Source: Deltaproteobacteria bacterium HGW-Deltaproteobacteria-8 (GTDB taxonomy: Bacteria; Desulfobacterota; Desulfovibrionia; Desulfovibrionales; Desulfovibrionaceae). From it: DNA of 33,334 bases. Location: the NCBI GenBank assembly GCA_002840405.1, contig PHAR01000013.1, positions 1 through 33,334 of the forward strand. Direction: 5' to 3'. Each line of letters begins with the position of its first letter. The stretch's first letter is position 1. The notes under the pieces were generated by a model, which did not search any database, had not been told where the DNA came from, and was given only the letters and a program-made list of their open reading frames with translations. Of this stretch, positions 22,440-30,883 are shown piece by piece. The translations under genes were made by a program, and so were the position numbers.

Positions 22440-24599
22440 ATGAACGCAGCCAAGGAAACCTACACATCTTCTGAGCTGGCTCCCGCGCTCGGCGTCACGG
22501 AGCGGGCCATTCAGATCCGCGCCAAGCGCGACTCATGGCCGTTTGAAAAGCGTGTTGGCCGTGGCGGTGGCAATATGTACCCACTCTCCACCCTACCCGA
22601 GGATGTGCGCGCGGCCATCACTCTGGCCCAGGCCAAGGCCATGGAGACCGAGGAGAGCACAGCCCCGAAGGCGCGGGCGCAGGCTGCGGACGTTGTGGTG
22701 CCGGACTGGTCCTGGAACAAGGCCAAGGCGAAGCTCCGGCTGGTGAGCGAATGGCGCAGCTACACCGCGCGCCAGGCCCAGCTCGGGCGGAACGTGAAAG
22801 AGGCCACCGGGGCCTTTCTCTTGGCCTACGAGGCCGGGCAACTGCTGCCCCAGCTGCGCGAGCGGCTCGGCCAGGTGAGCATGCCCACGCTGTACCGCTG
22901 GGACAAGGCCCTGCGCGAGAACGCCCGCGACCTGGAGGCCCTGGCCGACAAACGCGGCGGCTGGGCCAACGGGCTCAAGAAGGGCCTGGGCCAGATTGGT
23001 GAGGACGCCCAGCAGGCCTTTCTGGCGGCCTATCTCCAGCCCAACAAGCCAAGCCTGACCCTGGCCCACCGCGCCATGGCGCTGGTGTTGGAGCGCGCCG
23101 GGCTGCCGGTGCCCAACTACAGCTCTGTGCGCCGGTTTCTGGAGCGCTTCGACTCCTACAACCACGACCTGGTGGTCTTCCAGCGCGAGGGCATGAAGGC
23201 CCTAGACGACAAGGTGGGGCCGTTTCTTTCCCGCGACGACAAGATCCTCCAGGTGGGTGATGTACTGGTCTCCGACGGCCACGTCATGAATTTCCTGGTC
23301 ATCAACCCGGAGACAGGCAAGCCCCAGCGCATGACGCTGGTGGGCTGGGAGGACTGGGCGAGCCGCATGTTCGTCTCCTTCGAGATCATGCCGACAGAGA
23401 ACACCCAGGCCATATCCAGCTCGCTCTTCCGGGCCTGCCAGAACCTGGGGCGCAAGCCGGGGGCCGTGTACCTGGACAACGGCAAGGCCTTTGACAATCA
23501 GTATTTCTCCGGCTCCGCAGACATGGCCGAGCACGACGGCCTGTACCTCTCGCTCGGCATCCATGTGCTGCACTCCATGCCCTACGTTGCCCGCACCAAG
23601 ATCATCGAACGCTGGTGGGGCGACTTTGACCGCCAGTGCTCGCGGCTCATGGACAGCTACGTGGGCGCGAACATCGACGACAAGCCCGCCCACATGCACC
23701 GCAATGAACGCTGGCACAAGGACCGCCATGAGGGCCGGGTGCCGACGCTGGAAGAGGCCAAGCAGGTTGTGGCGGAATTCGCCCGCTGGAAGGCCAACCA
23801 GCCGCACCCCACGCGCCCCCGCACCACGCCGCTTGAGGTGTTCACCGCCGGGCGCGGCCCAGGCTTCAGCGAGGCCGAGCTGGCCGACCTCTCCCGGCAG
23901 TTCCTGTACCGCCGCGAGGTCACTCCACAGCGCTGCCGCATCAAGATGCTGGGCTGCGAGTTCGAGGCCGGGTTCCTCATGGGCATCAACAAGAAGCTCA
24001 TGGCCCACTACTCCTACAGCGATTTGTCGCAGGTGTGGGTCTACGACGAGGGCCGCCTCCTTGGCGTGGCCAAGCCCATCACCACGGTGCATCCGCTGGC
24101 CGCCGTGCTGGGCACGGAATTCGACATGACCCAGCTCAAGGCCAAGCAGAAGGAAAACGCCGCCCTCGTGCGCGGCACGGTGAAGCTGGCCACGCAGATG
24201 CACCAGCAGTTCGGCCCGGCGGCGGCGACCCCGCTTGCCGCCCTGCCGCACATGCAGCCGGTTTCCGAGCGGCGCACGACGTTCATCCCCAAGGCCTCTG
24301 CACGGCCCATGCTGGAGGCCGTGCCGGAGATCACCTCCGAGGAGCGCTCGCAGCTTGAAGCCGTGCGCCAGCGCAGCCTGGAGGCCGCAAAGGCCCGCCC
24401 GGCCTACGCACACCGCGAGCGCTTTGGCAGCCCGCTGGAGCGCTACGCCCACCTTTTCGAGATCGAGGTGGTTCAGGGCATCGCCCTCACGGAAGAGGAC
24501 GCCGCCTGGGCCAGGAAATACGAGCAGGGCGAGGAGTACCGCGAGGTTGCGGCGCTACGCTACGACAAGCTGCGCCGTTTGTACCGCAAGACCGCATAA
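22440..24599 (+). CDS. Mu-type DDE transposase A
   Basis: A 719-aa transposase. Residues 1-65 match the PL protein at about 50 positions (Mu-type DNA-binding domain). The catalytic core is a different lineage, with the DDE triad D279 (VLVSDGH), D346 (YLDNGKAF) and E390 (TKIIERWW). A C-terminal basic/charged region ends at the stop 18 bases before B. ATG 22440 chosen by match to PL. Confidence 0.93.
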   Translation: MNAAKETYTSSELAPALGVTERAIQIRAKRDSWPFEKRVGRGGGNMYPLSTLPEDVRAAITLAQAKAMETEESTAPKARAQAADVVVPDWSWNKAKAKLRLVSEWRSYTARQAQLGRNVKEATGAFLLAYEAGQLLPQLRERLGQVSMPTLYRWDKALRENARDLEALADKRGGWANGLKKGLGQIGEDAQQAFLAAYLQPNKPSLTLAHRAMALVLERAGLPVPNYSSVRRFLERFDSYNHDLVVFQREGMKALDDKVGPFLSRDDKILQVGDVLVSDGHVMNFLVINPETGKPQRMTLVGWEDWASRMFVSFEIMPTENTQAISSSLFRACQNLGRKPGAVYLDNGKAFDNQYFSGSADMAEHDGLYLSLGIHVLHSMPYVARTKIIERWWGDFDRQCSRLMDSYVGANIDDKPAHMHRNERWHKDRHEGRVPTLEEAKQVVAEFARWKANQPHPTRPRTTPLEVFTAGRGPGFSEAELADLSRQFLYRREVTPQRCRIKMLGCEFEAGFLMGINKKLMAHYSYSDLSQVWVYDEGRLLGVAKPITTVHPLAAVLGTEFDMTQLKAKQKENAALVRGTVKLATQMHQQFGPAAATPLAALPHMQPVSERRTTFIPKASARPMLEAVPEITSEERSQLEAVRQRSLEAAKARPAYAHRERFGSPLERYAHLFEIEVVQGIALTEEDAAWARKYEQGEEYREVAALRYDKLRRLYRKTA

Positions 24600-24616
24600 G
24601 CCAAGGGGGATCACGA

Positions 24617-25306
24617 ATGCGCAAGGGGATTTTCATCGAAACGGAGAACGTGAACCGGTTCCGGACGGTGATGCGCCAGGCGCTCGACACCGAGCGCGGC
24701 AGGCCGGGCATGGTTTGCGTTTCCAGCCCGGCGGGCCTGGGCAAGAGCCTGGCCGCAGAGCAACACTACGCGCAGCACGGCGGGGTCTACGTGCGCGTGT
24801 GGGAGGGCTGGACCCAGCAGGCCTTCCTGCAAGCCATCTGCTTCGAGCTGACGGGCACCCGCCCGCACGGGGCCGACCGCTGCAAGTGGGCCATCTGCAA
24901 CGCTTTGGCCGACGAGCGCCGGGCCATCTACGTGGATGAGGCCGACCGCCTGAGCATCCAGCGCATCGAGGATCTGCGCGACATCTACGTTTACACCGGC
25001 GTGCCCATTGTGCTCATCGGCGAGCCGGGCCTGCCCACCATGCTCTCGGCCCGCGCCCGTGTGGATGACCGCATCCCCTCCGAGTACCGGGTCGAGTTCA
25101 CCGGCATCAGCTCCACGGATGTGATGCTCTACGCCCAGGAGGCGGCTGGGCTTTCCCTGTCTCCCGAGGCTTGCGCCCAGGTGGCCAAGGCCACCAAGGG
25201 CAACTTCCGGCGCGTCCACAACATGATGCTGAGCCTGGAGCAGGCGGCCCTGGCTGCGGAAACCGTCGAGATCGACGCCGAAATGGTGCGGGGGCTGCGC
25301 GCATGA
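24617..25306 (+). CDS. Transposition protein B, AAA+ ATPase
   Basis: A 229-aa ATPase with Walker A SSPAGLGKS (36-44) and Walker B AIYVDEAD (103-110), then LIGEPGL sensor-like segment. GGGGGAT ribosome site before ATG 24617. Target-DNA delivery factor for A. Low similarity to PL B; A and B appear to have been exchanged together. Confidence 0.88.
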   Translation: MRKGIFIETENVNRFRTVMRQALDTERGRPGMVCVSSPAGLGKSLAAEQHYAQHGGVYVRVWEGWTQQAFLQAICFELTGTRPHGADRCKWAICNALADERRAIYVDEADRLSIQRIEDLRDIYVYTGVPIVLIGEPGLPTMLSARARVDDRIPSEYRVEFTGISSTDVMLYAQEAAGLSLSPEACAQVAKATKGNFRRVHNMMLSLEQAALAAETVEIDAEMVRGLRA

Positions 25307-25932
25307 AGACCTTCGACATGGACCGGCTGCGCGACGTGATCCTGGGACTGTCCGAGGGCGGCACGCGCACCGTCAGCAACGCCCTGTTGTTCCAGACCTG
25401 TGGCCGGACAGATGAGCCGGGCAAGCGCCGCCTGCTGCGGCAGCTCCAGACCATGGTCAACAAGGGCGAGCTGGTGCGCGTGGGACGGGGCGAGCTGCGC
25501 TACGACCCCCAGGCCGCAGCCGCGCGCCACGGCGAGCTGTACCAGAAGATCTGGCGGGCCGTCCGCGCCAAGGCCCCCGGCTTTTCGGCCCCGGATCTGG
25601 CCCTCATCACCGGGGCCGGGGCGAGCCACCTGTGCAAGTACCTGCGCTTTCTGGAAGACGAGGGCCTGGTGCGCCGCCACGGCAAGAGCGGCAACACGCT
25701 GCTCTACGCGGCCACAGGCAAAGCCCGCGAGCGCCGGGAAACCCCTTATCCGCCCCTGGGCATCAATGACCCCTGGGAGACTGAGCGCAACAGCGCCTGC
25801 GCCCTGGTGCGCCTGCTCATGGAACGCGACCCGGCGGACCAGAAGGCAAAGGTCGTCCAGCACTGCAAGACCATCCTGGGCCGGTTCGAGACCCGGACAG
25901 ACAACCGCACAACCAAGGAGGCCACATGTTAG
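25303..25932 (+). CDS. Tandem winged-helix-like protein after B (209 aa)
   Basis: ATG 25303 overlaps the B stop as ATGA. Two winged-helix-like segments: residues about 10-65 (KRRLLRQLQTMVNKGELVRV) and about 75-130 (SAPDLALITGAGASHLCKYL...EDEGLVRRHGK). Positional counterpart of PL 8367-8960. Probably DNA-binding; role unknown. Confidence 0.7.
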   Translation: MKTFDMDRLRDVILGLSEGGTRTVSNALLFQTCGRTDEPGKRRLLRQLQTMVNKGELVRVGRGELRYDPQAAAARHGELYQKIWRAVRAKAPGFSAPDLALITGAGASHLCKYLRFLEDEGLVRRHGKSGNTLLYAATGKARERRETPYPPLGINDPWETERNSACALVRLLMERDPADQKAKVVQHCKTILGRFETRTDNRTTKEATC

Positions 25933-26114
25933 CCGACAAGATCGAAAGCTCTGTGAACCGCCTGCGCGAACTGGCTGGCTTCATCCCCATAGAGCAATGG
26001 GAGATCGCCAGCCGCGTCATCGCCGTGCTGGACGAATGCGCGGATATCGCCCGCAACCTGGAGGCGGCGGCTCTGCCCATCACCGCCCCCGTTACCGCAA
26101 CCCTTGAGCAATAA
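25926..26114 (+). CDS. Small conserved early phage protein (62 aa)
   Basis: Same length as PL 8182-8370 with recognisable similarity. ATG 25926 overlaps the upstream stop; GGAGG lies just before it. Function unknown. Confidence 0.75.
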   Translation: MLADKIESSVNRLRELAGFIPIEQWEIASRVIAVLDECADIARNLEAAALPITAPVTATLEQ

Positions 26115-26126
26115 GGAGAACGCATC

Positions 26127-27230
26127 ATGCTTGAAGGCTACATGGAGAACGCCCAAGGGCACCAGGTGCCGCTGGCCCAGGTGCAGGAGATCGACAAGGC
26201 CCGGCACGAGCTGGTGATGGAGAAGGTGGCCAAGGTCAAGGCCATGCACGAACTGCTGGCCAAGCTCAAGGCTGAACTCATGGCCGACGTGGGTGCGTTC
26301 GTGTCCCTTTCCGCCGAGCGGTACGGGGCCAGGCTGGGCGGCGAAAAGGGCAACGTGACCCTGTTGTCCTTTGACGGCAAGTTCAAGATCGCCCGCCAGA
26401 TGGCCGAACTCATTACGTTCGACGAGCGTCTCCAGGCGGCCAAGAGCTTGATTGACGAGTGTCTGCGCGACTGGACAAAGGACGCCCGCAGCGAACTCCA
26501 GGCGATCATCGACCAGGCCTTCCAGGTCGACCGCGAAGGCAAAATCTCGACCACCCGCGTCCTTGGCCTGCGCCGCCTGGATATCACCGACGAGCGCTGG
26601 CTCAGGGCCATGCAGGCCATTGGCGACAGCATCCAAGTCACAGGCACCAAGTCTTACGTCCGCGTGTACGAGCGCCAGGACAGCGGGGCCTACACGGCCA
26701 TCCCGCTGGATATGGAACCAGAAACTCGGCACAGTTTACGGCTCGAACGTCAAGCGCGTGGAAGACACGCTGAAGGCCCTGGGCGAGATCGCCACGGACA
26801 CGCTCAAGAGCGGCGGCGAGGTGCCCTTTCCAGCCCTTGGCAAGCTGGTGGTGGTGGCGACCAAGGCGCGCCAGGGCCGCAACCCCAAGACCGGAGCGGC
26901 CATCGAGATCCCGGCGGGCCGGAAGGCGAAGTTCAAGGTGGGCACGGGGTTGACCGAGGCCCTGAAAGGCTAGTGCGAAACCGCCCTGCGGGGCGGTCGT
27001 CCAGGCGTGGCGGCCTGGGCCTGATGAGCAGCCAAATAGAGAACGGAGGTTGGGGACTTGCCCCGAGAACATGGCAGAACGACGCGCTAAATCAGGGTCC
27101 GTTTTGCTCCGAATTGGGAGCAAAGACCGGAAGGGAACCATCCTCGAAATCTACAGCGCCGAGCTGTGGCCGGATCAGCACGGAGCCGACTCCGGGCTAT
27201 ACCGTGTGCGCATCAATGAGCGCTGGGTAA
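26127..27230 (+). CDS. DUF3164 protein fused out of frame to HU-region sequence
   Basis: The first 195 or so residues are nearly identical to the PL DUF3164 protein through IPLDM. At about 26714 the normal last codons and stop are missing, and the frame runs on through the HU gene out of phase and into the next gene, giving a 367-aa reading frame with an Arg/Gly-rich non-native tail. The DUF3164 part could still fold. The break corresponds to loss of about 800 bases compared with PL. Confidence 0.75.
   Translation: MLEGYMENAQGHQVPLAQVQEIDKARHELVMEKVAKVKAMHELLAKLKAELMADVGAFVSLSAERYGARLGGEKGNVTLLSFDGKFKIARQMAELITFDERLQAAKSLIDECLRDWTKDARSELQAIIDQAFQVDREGKISTTRVLGLRRLDITDERWLRAMQAIGDSIQVTGTKSYVRVYERQDSGAYTAIPLDMEPETRHSLRLERQARGRHAEGPGRDRHGHAQERRRGALSSPWQAGGGGDQGAPGPQPQDRSGHRDPGGPEGEVQGGHGVDRGPERLVRNRPAGRSSRRGGLGLMSSQIENGGWGLAPRTWQNDALNQGPFCSELGAKTGREPSSKSTAPSCGRISTEPTPGYTVCASMSAG
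26716..26973 (+). pseudogene. HU-like DNA-bending gene lacking its start
   Basis: Encodes NQKLGTVYGSNVKRVEDTLK through to GRNPKTGAAIEIPAGRK and the normal C-terminus, but the first ten or so codons and the start codon are gone. Only a GTG at about 26758 could restart in frame, which would lack the first helix. So PR probably depends on host or PL HU. Confidence 0.75.
26980..27018 (+). terminator. Double hairpin after the HU remnant
   Basis: ACCGCCC/GGGCGGT (26980-26997) and CCAGGC/GCCTGG (27001-27018), conserved with PL 6466-6504. Without a T-tract; attenuator or processing site is possible. Confidence 0.5.
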
Positions 27231-27538
27231 TCATCGGCGGCCAGAAGTACACATTTTTCACGCCCGAGGCCCTGGGTCAGTTGCTGGCCAAAGAGCTGGC
27301 CGCCCCCGGCGCGCTGGAGGCTCTGGAGCGCCCCAAACCCAACTTCCGCAAGGGGCAGTGGGCGCGCTGGCACGGCCCCAACTACAGAACGTACCAGGTT
27401 AAGCTCGGGAGTGATCCCTTCCTGTGGATCGACGGCCAGTGGCGGGTGTGGGTTGCCGACCTGAAGATCGGGCAGCGGATGATTTGCTGCGACGAGCTGG
27501 TGCACGTGGATCGCTTTGGGCGGGAGGTGACTTCATGA
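27071..27538 (+). CDS. Phage protein of unknown function (155 aa)
   Basis: ATG 27071 is the start that matches the MAE-R start of the PL counterpart; GAGAAC upstream is a weak site. Trp/Tyr-rich, ends in VHVDRFGREV like the PL protein. Overlaps Gp16 by four bases. In PR it follows the HU remnant directly, so six small PL genes are missing here. Confidence 0.65.
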   Translation: MAERRAKSGSVLLRIGSKDRKGTILEIYSAELWPDQHGADSGLYRVRINERWVIIGGQKYTFFTPEALGQLLAKELAAPGALEALERPKPNFRKGQWARWHGPNYRTYQVKLGSDPFLWIDGQWRVWVADLKIGQRMICCDELVHVDRFGREVTS

Positions 27539-27993
27539 CATTCGACACCCGCCGATCGCTGCTGGCCAAGGTCCACATCGCCAAGAAGGACCTGGGCTTG
27601 GATGATGCCGCCTACCGCGCGATCCTGGCCAGGCATGGCGTGGAATCCTCCGGAGCCTTGGACATGAAGGGCCTGGAGAAGCTGCTCACGCACATGGAGA
27701 AGCTGGGCTGGGTGAGCACGCCGAAGCAAGCCAAGCCGCGCATCAACGCGGAGCACGTCGCCATCCCGGACGGCACGCCCCTCGCCCGGCAGAAGCGCTA
27801 CGCGCTCGCCCTGGCCAAGGCCCTTGGCTGGAACCTGGTGGGCCTGCAAAAGCGCATCAAGCAGCAGTTCGGGGTGGAGAACATCATCTGGCTGGCTGAC
27901 CAGGCGTCGTTGCAGACGCTCATCAAGGACATGACCAACCGTTGCCGCAAGAAGGGCATTGACCCCAGCCCGGACAAGACGGGGGCGGCGTGA
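27535..27993 (+). CDS. Mu Gp16-like protein (DUF1018)
   Basis: A 152-aa homologue of PL 3502-3960, closely similar throughout with the LGLDDAAYRAILARHGV signature. ATG 27535 overlaps the previous stop (ATGA). Function in Mu unknown. Confidence 0.85.
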   Translation: MTFDTRRSLLAKVHIAKKDLGLDDAAYRAILARHGVESSGALDMKGLEKLLTHMEKLGWVSTPKQAKPRINAEHVAIPDGTPLARQKRYALALAKALGWNLVGLQKRIKQQFGVENIIWLADQASLQTLIKDMTNRCRKKGIDPSPDKTGAA

Positions 27994-28352
27994 CGGACGC
28001 CGAGGCCGACACCGAGATACAGGAGCCGTCATCCATTCCGGAGCTGCTCCAGGCCATCTGCGCCCGCTACGGCACGGTGCATCGGTTCTGCCGCCGCCAC
28101 AAGGGCAGGCTGAACCGCTCGACGGTCTACATGGTCCTGGCCGGAACCTACCCCGGCTCAAAGGCCGCCCAGGCGCTGCGCATCGCCGAGGCCCTGGGCC
28201 TGGCGCAAGGGCAGGAGGCGCGGGTCCTGGCGGCCATCAAGGGTGTGGCCTGCGCGCGCTGCTCGGTGAAGGCGCGGCCCTGCGGGCGGTGTGATGAACT
28301 TTTCAAGGCGCAGGCGGCGGCAGCGCTTCACGCCATGCCGAAGGGACAATGA
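27990..28352 (+). CDS. HTH protein with C-terminal zinc-binding cysteines
   Basis: A 120-aa homologue of PL 3155-3505: HTH in the centre, CARC-x6-CGRC at the tail. Overlaps Gp16 by four bases. Confidence 0.75.
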   Translation: MTDAEADTEIQEPSSIPELLQAICARYGTVHRFCRRHKGRLNRSTVYMVLAGTYPGSKAAQALRIAEALGLAQGQEARVLAAIKGVACARCSVKARPCGRCDELFKAQAAAALHAMPKGQ

Positions 28353-28369
28353 GAACGCCGCCATTCTCA
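28350..28369 (+). terminator. Small hairpin after the HTH-zinc gene
   Basis: TGAGAA (28350-28355) and TTCTCA (28364-28369) form a short stem followed by TTTTAC. The stem covers the gene stop. PL has an imperfect version. Weak terminator or attenuator. Confidence 0.35.
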
Positions 28370-28403
28370 TTTTACTTGCAACAAACAGTGGAGGGCAACG
28401 GCC

Positions 28404-28991
28404 ATGAAAACTATCATTGACGACATCGTGAAGTTGGTGGCCAATGGCTGGCGACCGTACCGAGGTCACGTAGAAAACAGAGTCTACGACGAGGTCAGCT
28501 GTCCCCACGCCCCACTCAGCGATGACGTCAAGGCGGCGGGAGCCAAGCGCGGCAAAGCCGTGCCCAGCTGGTTTTGCCGGGCGGACATCTTCTTGTGCCT
28601 GGGGTGCGGCAGGCGTTGCAGCTTGAACCGCCCCAAGGGCTTCCAAGCCCCCTTGCCTATCAAGTACCCCAACAGTCAGAAAACGCCTTACACCCTCACG
28701 CCCCAGGAGATGGTGACCAAGCTCCGACTGTTGACCGTGAACCAGGCCGCCTATTGCCTCAGGCCGCCGGGGTCAAGGCCGCATGGCAACTGGCCAAGGA
28801 ACGCGGCGGGGGTCGGGCCTACATCCCCACGCCCGAGGCCCTGCATGACCGACATTGGCTGGTACAGGCTGTTGGTCTGGAGGCGGCGAAGGCAATCGCA
28901 AACGCTCTGGGCAGCGGTGAGGTGGAGGTGCCTCTTGGCCCCTTCACAGGCAACCGGGCTCAGGTCTGGGCCGCCATTGAACGAGGCTTGA
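28404..28991 (+). CDS. Middle-region phage protein, C-terminal part probably non-native
   Basis: Starts MKTIIDDIVKLVANGWRPYR with GGAGGG upstream, and contains CRAD-x3-CLGCGRRC, a probable zinc site. After about residue 110 comes LTVNQAAYCL, the beginning of the HTH that is complete in PL, after which the frame breaks off into sequence that belongs to the Mor-like gene read out of phase. The native protein or proteins therefore end before about 28760. Confidence 0.5.
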   Translation: MKTIIDDIVKLVANGWRPYRGHVENRVYDEVSCPHAPLSDDVKAAGAKRGKAVPSWFCRADIFLCLGCGRRCSLNRPKGFQAPLPIKYPNSQKTPYTLTPQEMVTKLRLLTVNQAAYCLRPPGSRPHGNWPRNAAGVGPTSPRPRPCMTDIGWYRLLVWRRRRQSQTLWAAVRWRCLLAPSQATGLRSGPPLNEA

Positions 28992-29116
28992 ACGCGGGTT
29001 TATCCGTGGAGCAGGCCGCGCGCCAAGTGGGGGTGACGGCCAGGACGGTGAGGAGACATAAGAGCGGGGGAGCGGCGGGAGAGACCGCAGGGTGGTGCAA
29101 GCTGCCTGGGGTATAG
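28753..29116 (+). CDS. Mor-like middle-operon activator, N-terminus apparently lost
   Basis: The frame encodes AAWQLAKERGGGRAYIPTPE and, at its end, SVEQAARQVGVTARTVRRHK, the beta-strand plus HTH layout of the Mor/C transcription-activator family of Mu-like phages. In Mu, Mor switches on middle transcription leading to late genes. A start is not obvious: TTG 28753 is the nearest candidate, and the upstream part belongs to a different gene, so the N-terminal dimerisation region may be deleted. Position after Gp16 is right for Mor. PL has no equivalent. Confidence 0.55.
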
Positions 29117-29135
29117 TCATATCAGCATGATTGGC

Positions 29136-29165
29136 TTGACAATAAACGATACAGGGAGGAATAGT
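29136..29165 (+). promoter_or_regulatory. Candidate promoter of the cargo cassette
   Basis: A consensus TTGACA (29136-29141) followed after 18 bases by AATAGT (29160-29165), in AT-rich DNA upstream of the 349-aa gene. Suggests expression from the prophage independent of the lytic programme. Confidence 0.5.
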
Positions 29166-29220
29166 GAAATTGATCGTAAAATATCATGTCTAAAATCCTG
29201 GCAGCCAACAGGGGTACGTT

Positions 29221-30270
29221 ATGTCAAGGAAACCGGCATCTGTAGTATACCGTCGTTTTAATCACACGGAACACGCAAATGGAAATAGCTTGGAGTTGCT
29301 CATTCGCACTGCGATGGACAAGACTCCAGATTCTGCAAATCATAAGCTAAAAGAACGATATAAATTTAGAATATTAAAGCGCACAGACGATAGCGTTCTC
29401 GCAAATATTTACATTGATTCTGGAGAATATGTTTTTGGTGACATTACTCAAATTACACAAGATGAAATGCAAGGACTTCTCGACAACAGCAAAGACGATG
29501 CAGCCTTCGCGGACATTGAACAATACGAAAAGCCGGACGATAAGGATTTCATACGGTCACTGATGTATTGGATGGTAAAAGGTGACCATTGCTTTATTAT
29601 ACAGTCGCACTCTCTGCGTGCTGACTCAGCGGAAGAGTATTTTAATTGGGTAGTTAATGACAAAGCAAAAGTGTTACAGAATAGTTGTCCAATTGTTCTC
29701 GCTTCCAAGTTTGATGCTTCATCAGTTGGTGGAGATATTCAGGATATACAAGAAATAATTGTAGGCGGCACAGTTGCCCATCAACATGGAGCAACAGCAT
29801 TGCAGATTGAGACACATGAAGCAGAGACATTAGGATCAATTGAGCGTAGTCTCCAGACTGTAAAGAGTAAAGCACAGAAAGTATTAGAGGCATTGTTCAG
29901 TGATACGGCAGTTGTCGATAAGATTCTTAGCCAGATACCAGAAGATAGTTCTCTATCTGTCAATGTACACATCGGCTACAGAACAAAAAAGAAAAAATCG
30001 AGCCGTGAGATTTTGAAAAACGTTGAAGTTGGACTGCGACATCTTCCTGACAATCAGTTGCAGGTCCGAGGCAAAGACGGTAAGCGCTCTCCCGATGGCA
30101 CTATCCGGTTACAGCACCCGGTGAGCATAAAATGTGTACTGGTTGGGGAAAAAGATATGCAGCGCTCAACAGGCAGGCTTGACCATACCGATGTACTGCG
30201 AGCAATGCTCGAAGCGTACGAGGTATTTAGAAACAATGGTAAAATTACTGACGACATTTCAGAAGGCTAG
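29221..30270 (+). CDS. Soluble component of a Rex-like two-gene cargo system
   Basis: A 349-aa protein with no signal peptide or membrane helix; ATG 29221 with AGGGG upstream. It is encoded by AT-rich DNA unlike the phage backbone. No family is recognised with certainty. Charged, mixed alpha/beta; a hydrophobic strand region (WMVKGDHCFIIQSHSLRAD) in the first half and a Lys-rich segment (YRTKKKKSSREILK) later. Its stop overlaps the next gene, a four-helix membrane protein. A cytosolic protein followed by a four-helix membrane partner, expressed from a prophage, is the layout of lambda RexA-RexB (superinfection exclusion). This functional idea is inference. Confidence 0.6.
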   Translation: MSRKPASVVYRRFNHTEHANGNSLELLIRTAMDKTPDSANHKLKERYKFRILKRTDDSVLANIYIDSGEYVFGDITQITQDEMQGLLDNSKDDAAFADIEQYEKPDDKDFIRSLMYWMVKGDHCFIIQSHSLRADSAEEYFNWVVNDKAKVLQNSCPIVLASKFDASSVGGDIQDIQEIIVGGTVAHQHGATALQIETHEAETLGSIERSLQTVKSKAQKVLEALFSDTAVVDKILSQIPEDSSLSVNVHIGYRTKKKKSSREILKNVEVGLRHLPDNQLQVRGKDGKRSPDGTIRLQHPVSIKCVLVGEKDMQRSTGRLDHTDVLRAMLEAYEVFRNNGKITDDISEG

Positions 30271-30883
30271 GCTCCCTAGTTACTTAGTGCAACTGGCTGC
30301 TCCCGTTGTTGCTGCTTTTGCAGCATACTCGGGTATGCCACTTGAGGTCTGGGATGGGATTGCTAATGGTCTTCTTGCGTTCCTCGGCCTTCTCGTCGCT
30401 GCACTTGTACAAGTAATTTCAATTACAGCAAGTTTTGGCCATCCTCAATCCTTGCCTTCTCCCAAAATAAAGAGGCTAATCGTTGCGCTTGAGCTACAGC
30501 AAAGGTTATGGCTTGCAATGCTGTGCATTGCGTTTTTTTCTGCGGTATTAGTAGTTTTTGGAACTGCAATTGCCAAGCACGGACAAGAAGTTATCCAAGA
30601 ACATTCGATTCGTAGAACTCTTGCACCTTGGGCCAGTGCACTGATTGCTTTTTCTTTGACATTTCTTGTCATCAGATCTGTATTAATTATCCCTGGGATA
30701 TTAAGCCTTCAGAAATTAAAAGGGCAGCTTGACCTCGAGACAGCAAAACAGCGAGAACGTTTTTTCAGACCTGCTCTCTCACCTGAGTGCAATATGCGAA
30801 ACATACCATCCGTTGTGCCTGAGAATTTCGGGAAAAAAGTTTATCCCATCGATACGGTCCAATCCACAGAATCTAAGGATTGA
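30236..30883 (+). CDS. Four-helix membrane partner of the 349-aa cargo protein
   Basis: A 215-aa inner-membrane protein. Helices at about 16-34, 41-63, 91-112 and 129-156, with a cytoplasmic-looking charged C-terminal tail. ATG 30236 overlaps the upstream gene by 35 bases, a strong sign of co-expression. Comparable in topology to RexB (four helices, membrane-depolarising channel), though somewhat longer and without visible sequence similarity. Effector role is inferred. Confidence 0.6.
   Translation: MVKLLTTFQKARLPSYLVQLAAPVVAAFAAYSGMPLEVWDGIANGLLAFLGLLVAALVQVISITASFGHPQSLPSPKIKRLIVALELQQRLWLAMLCIAFFSAVLVVFGTAIAKHGQEVIQEHSIRRTLAPWASALIAFSLTFLVIRSVLIIPGILSLQKLKGQLDLETAKQRERFFRPALSPECNMRNIPSVVPENFGKKVYPIDTVQSTESKD

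Noticed and set aside
23202-24452. 416-codon minus-strand open frame
   Set aside because: Antisense to the PR transposase; no motif and shadow-type composition.
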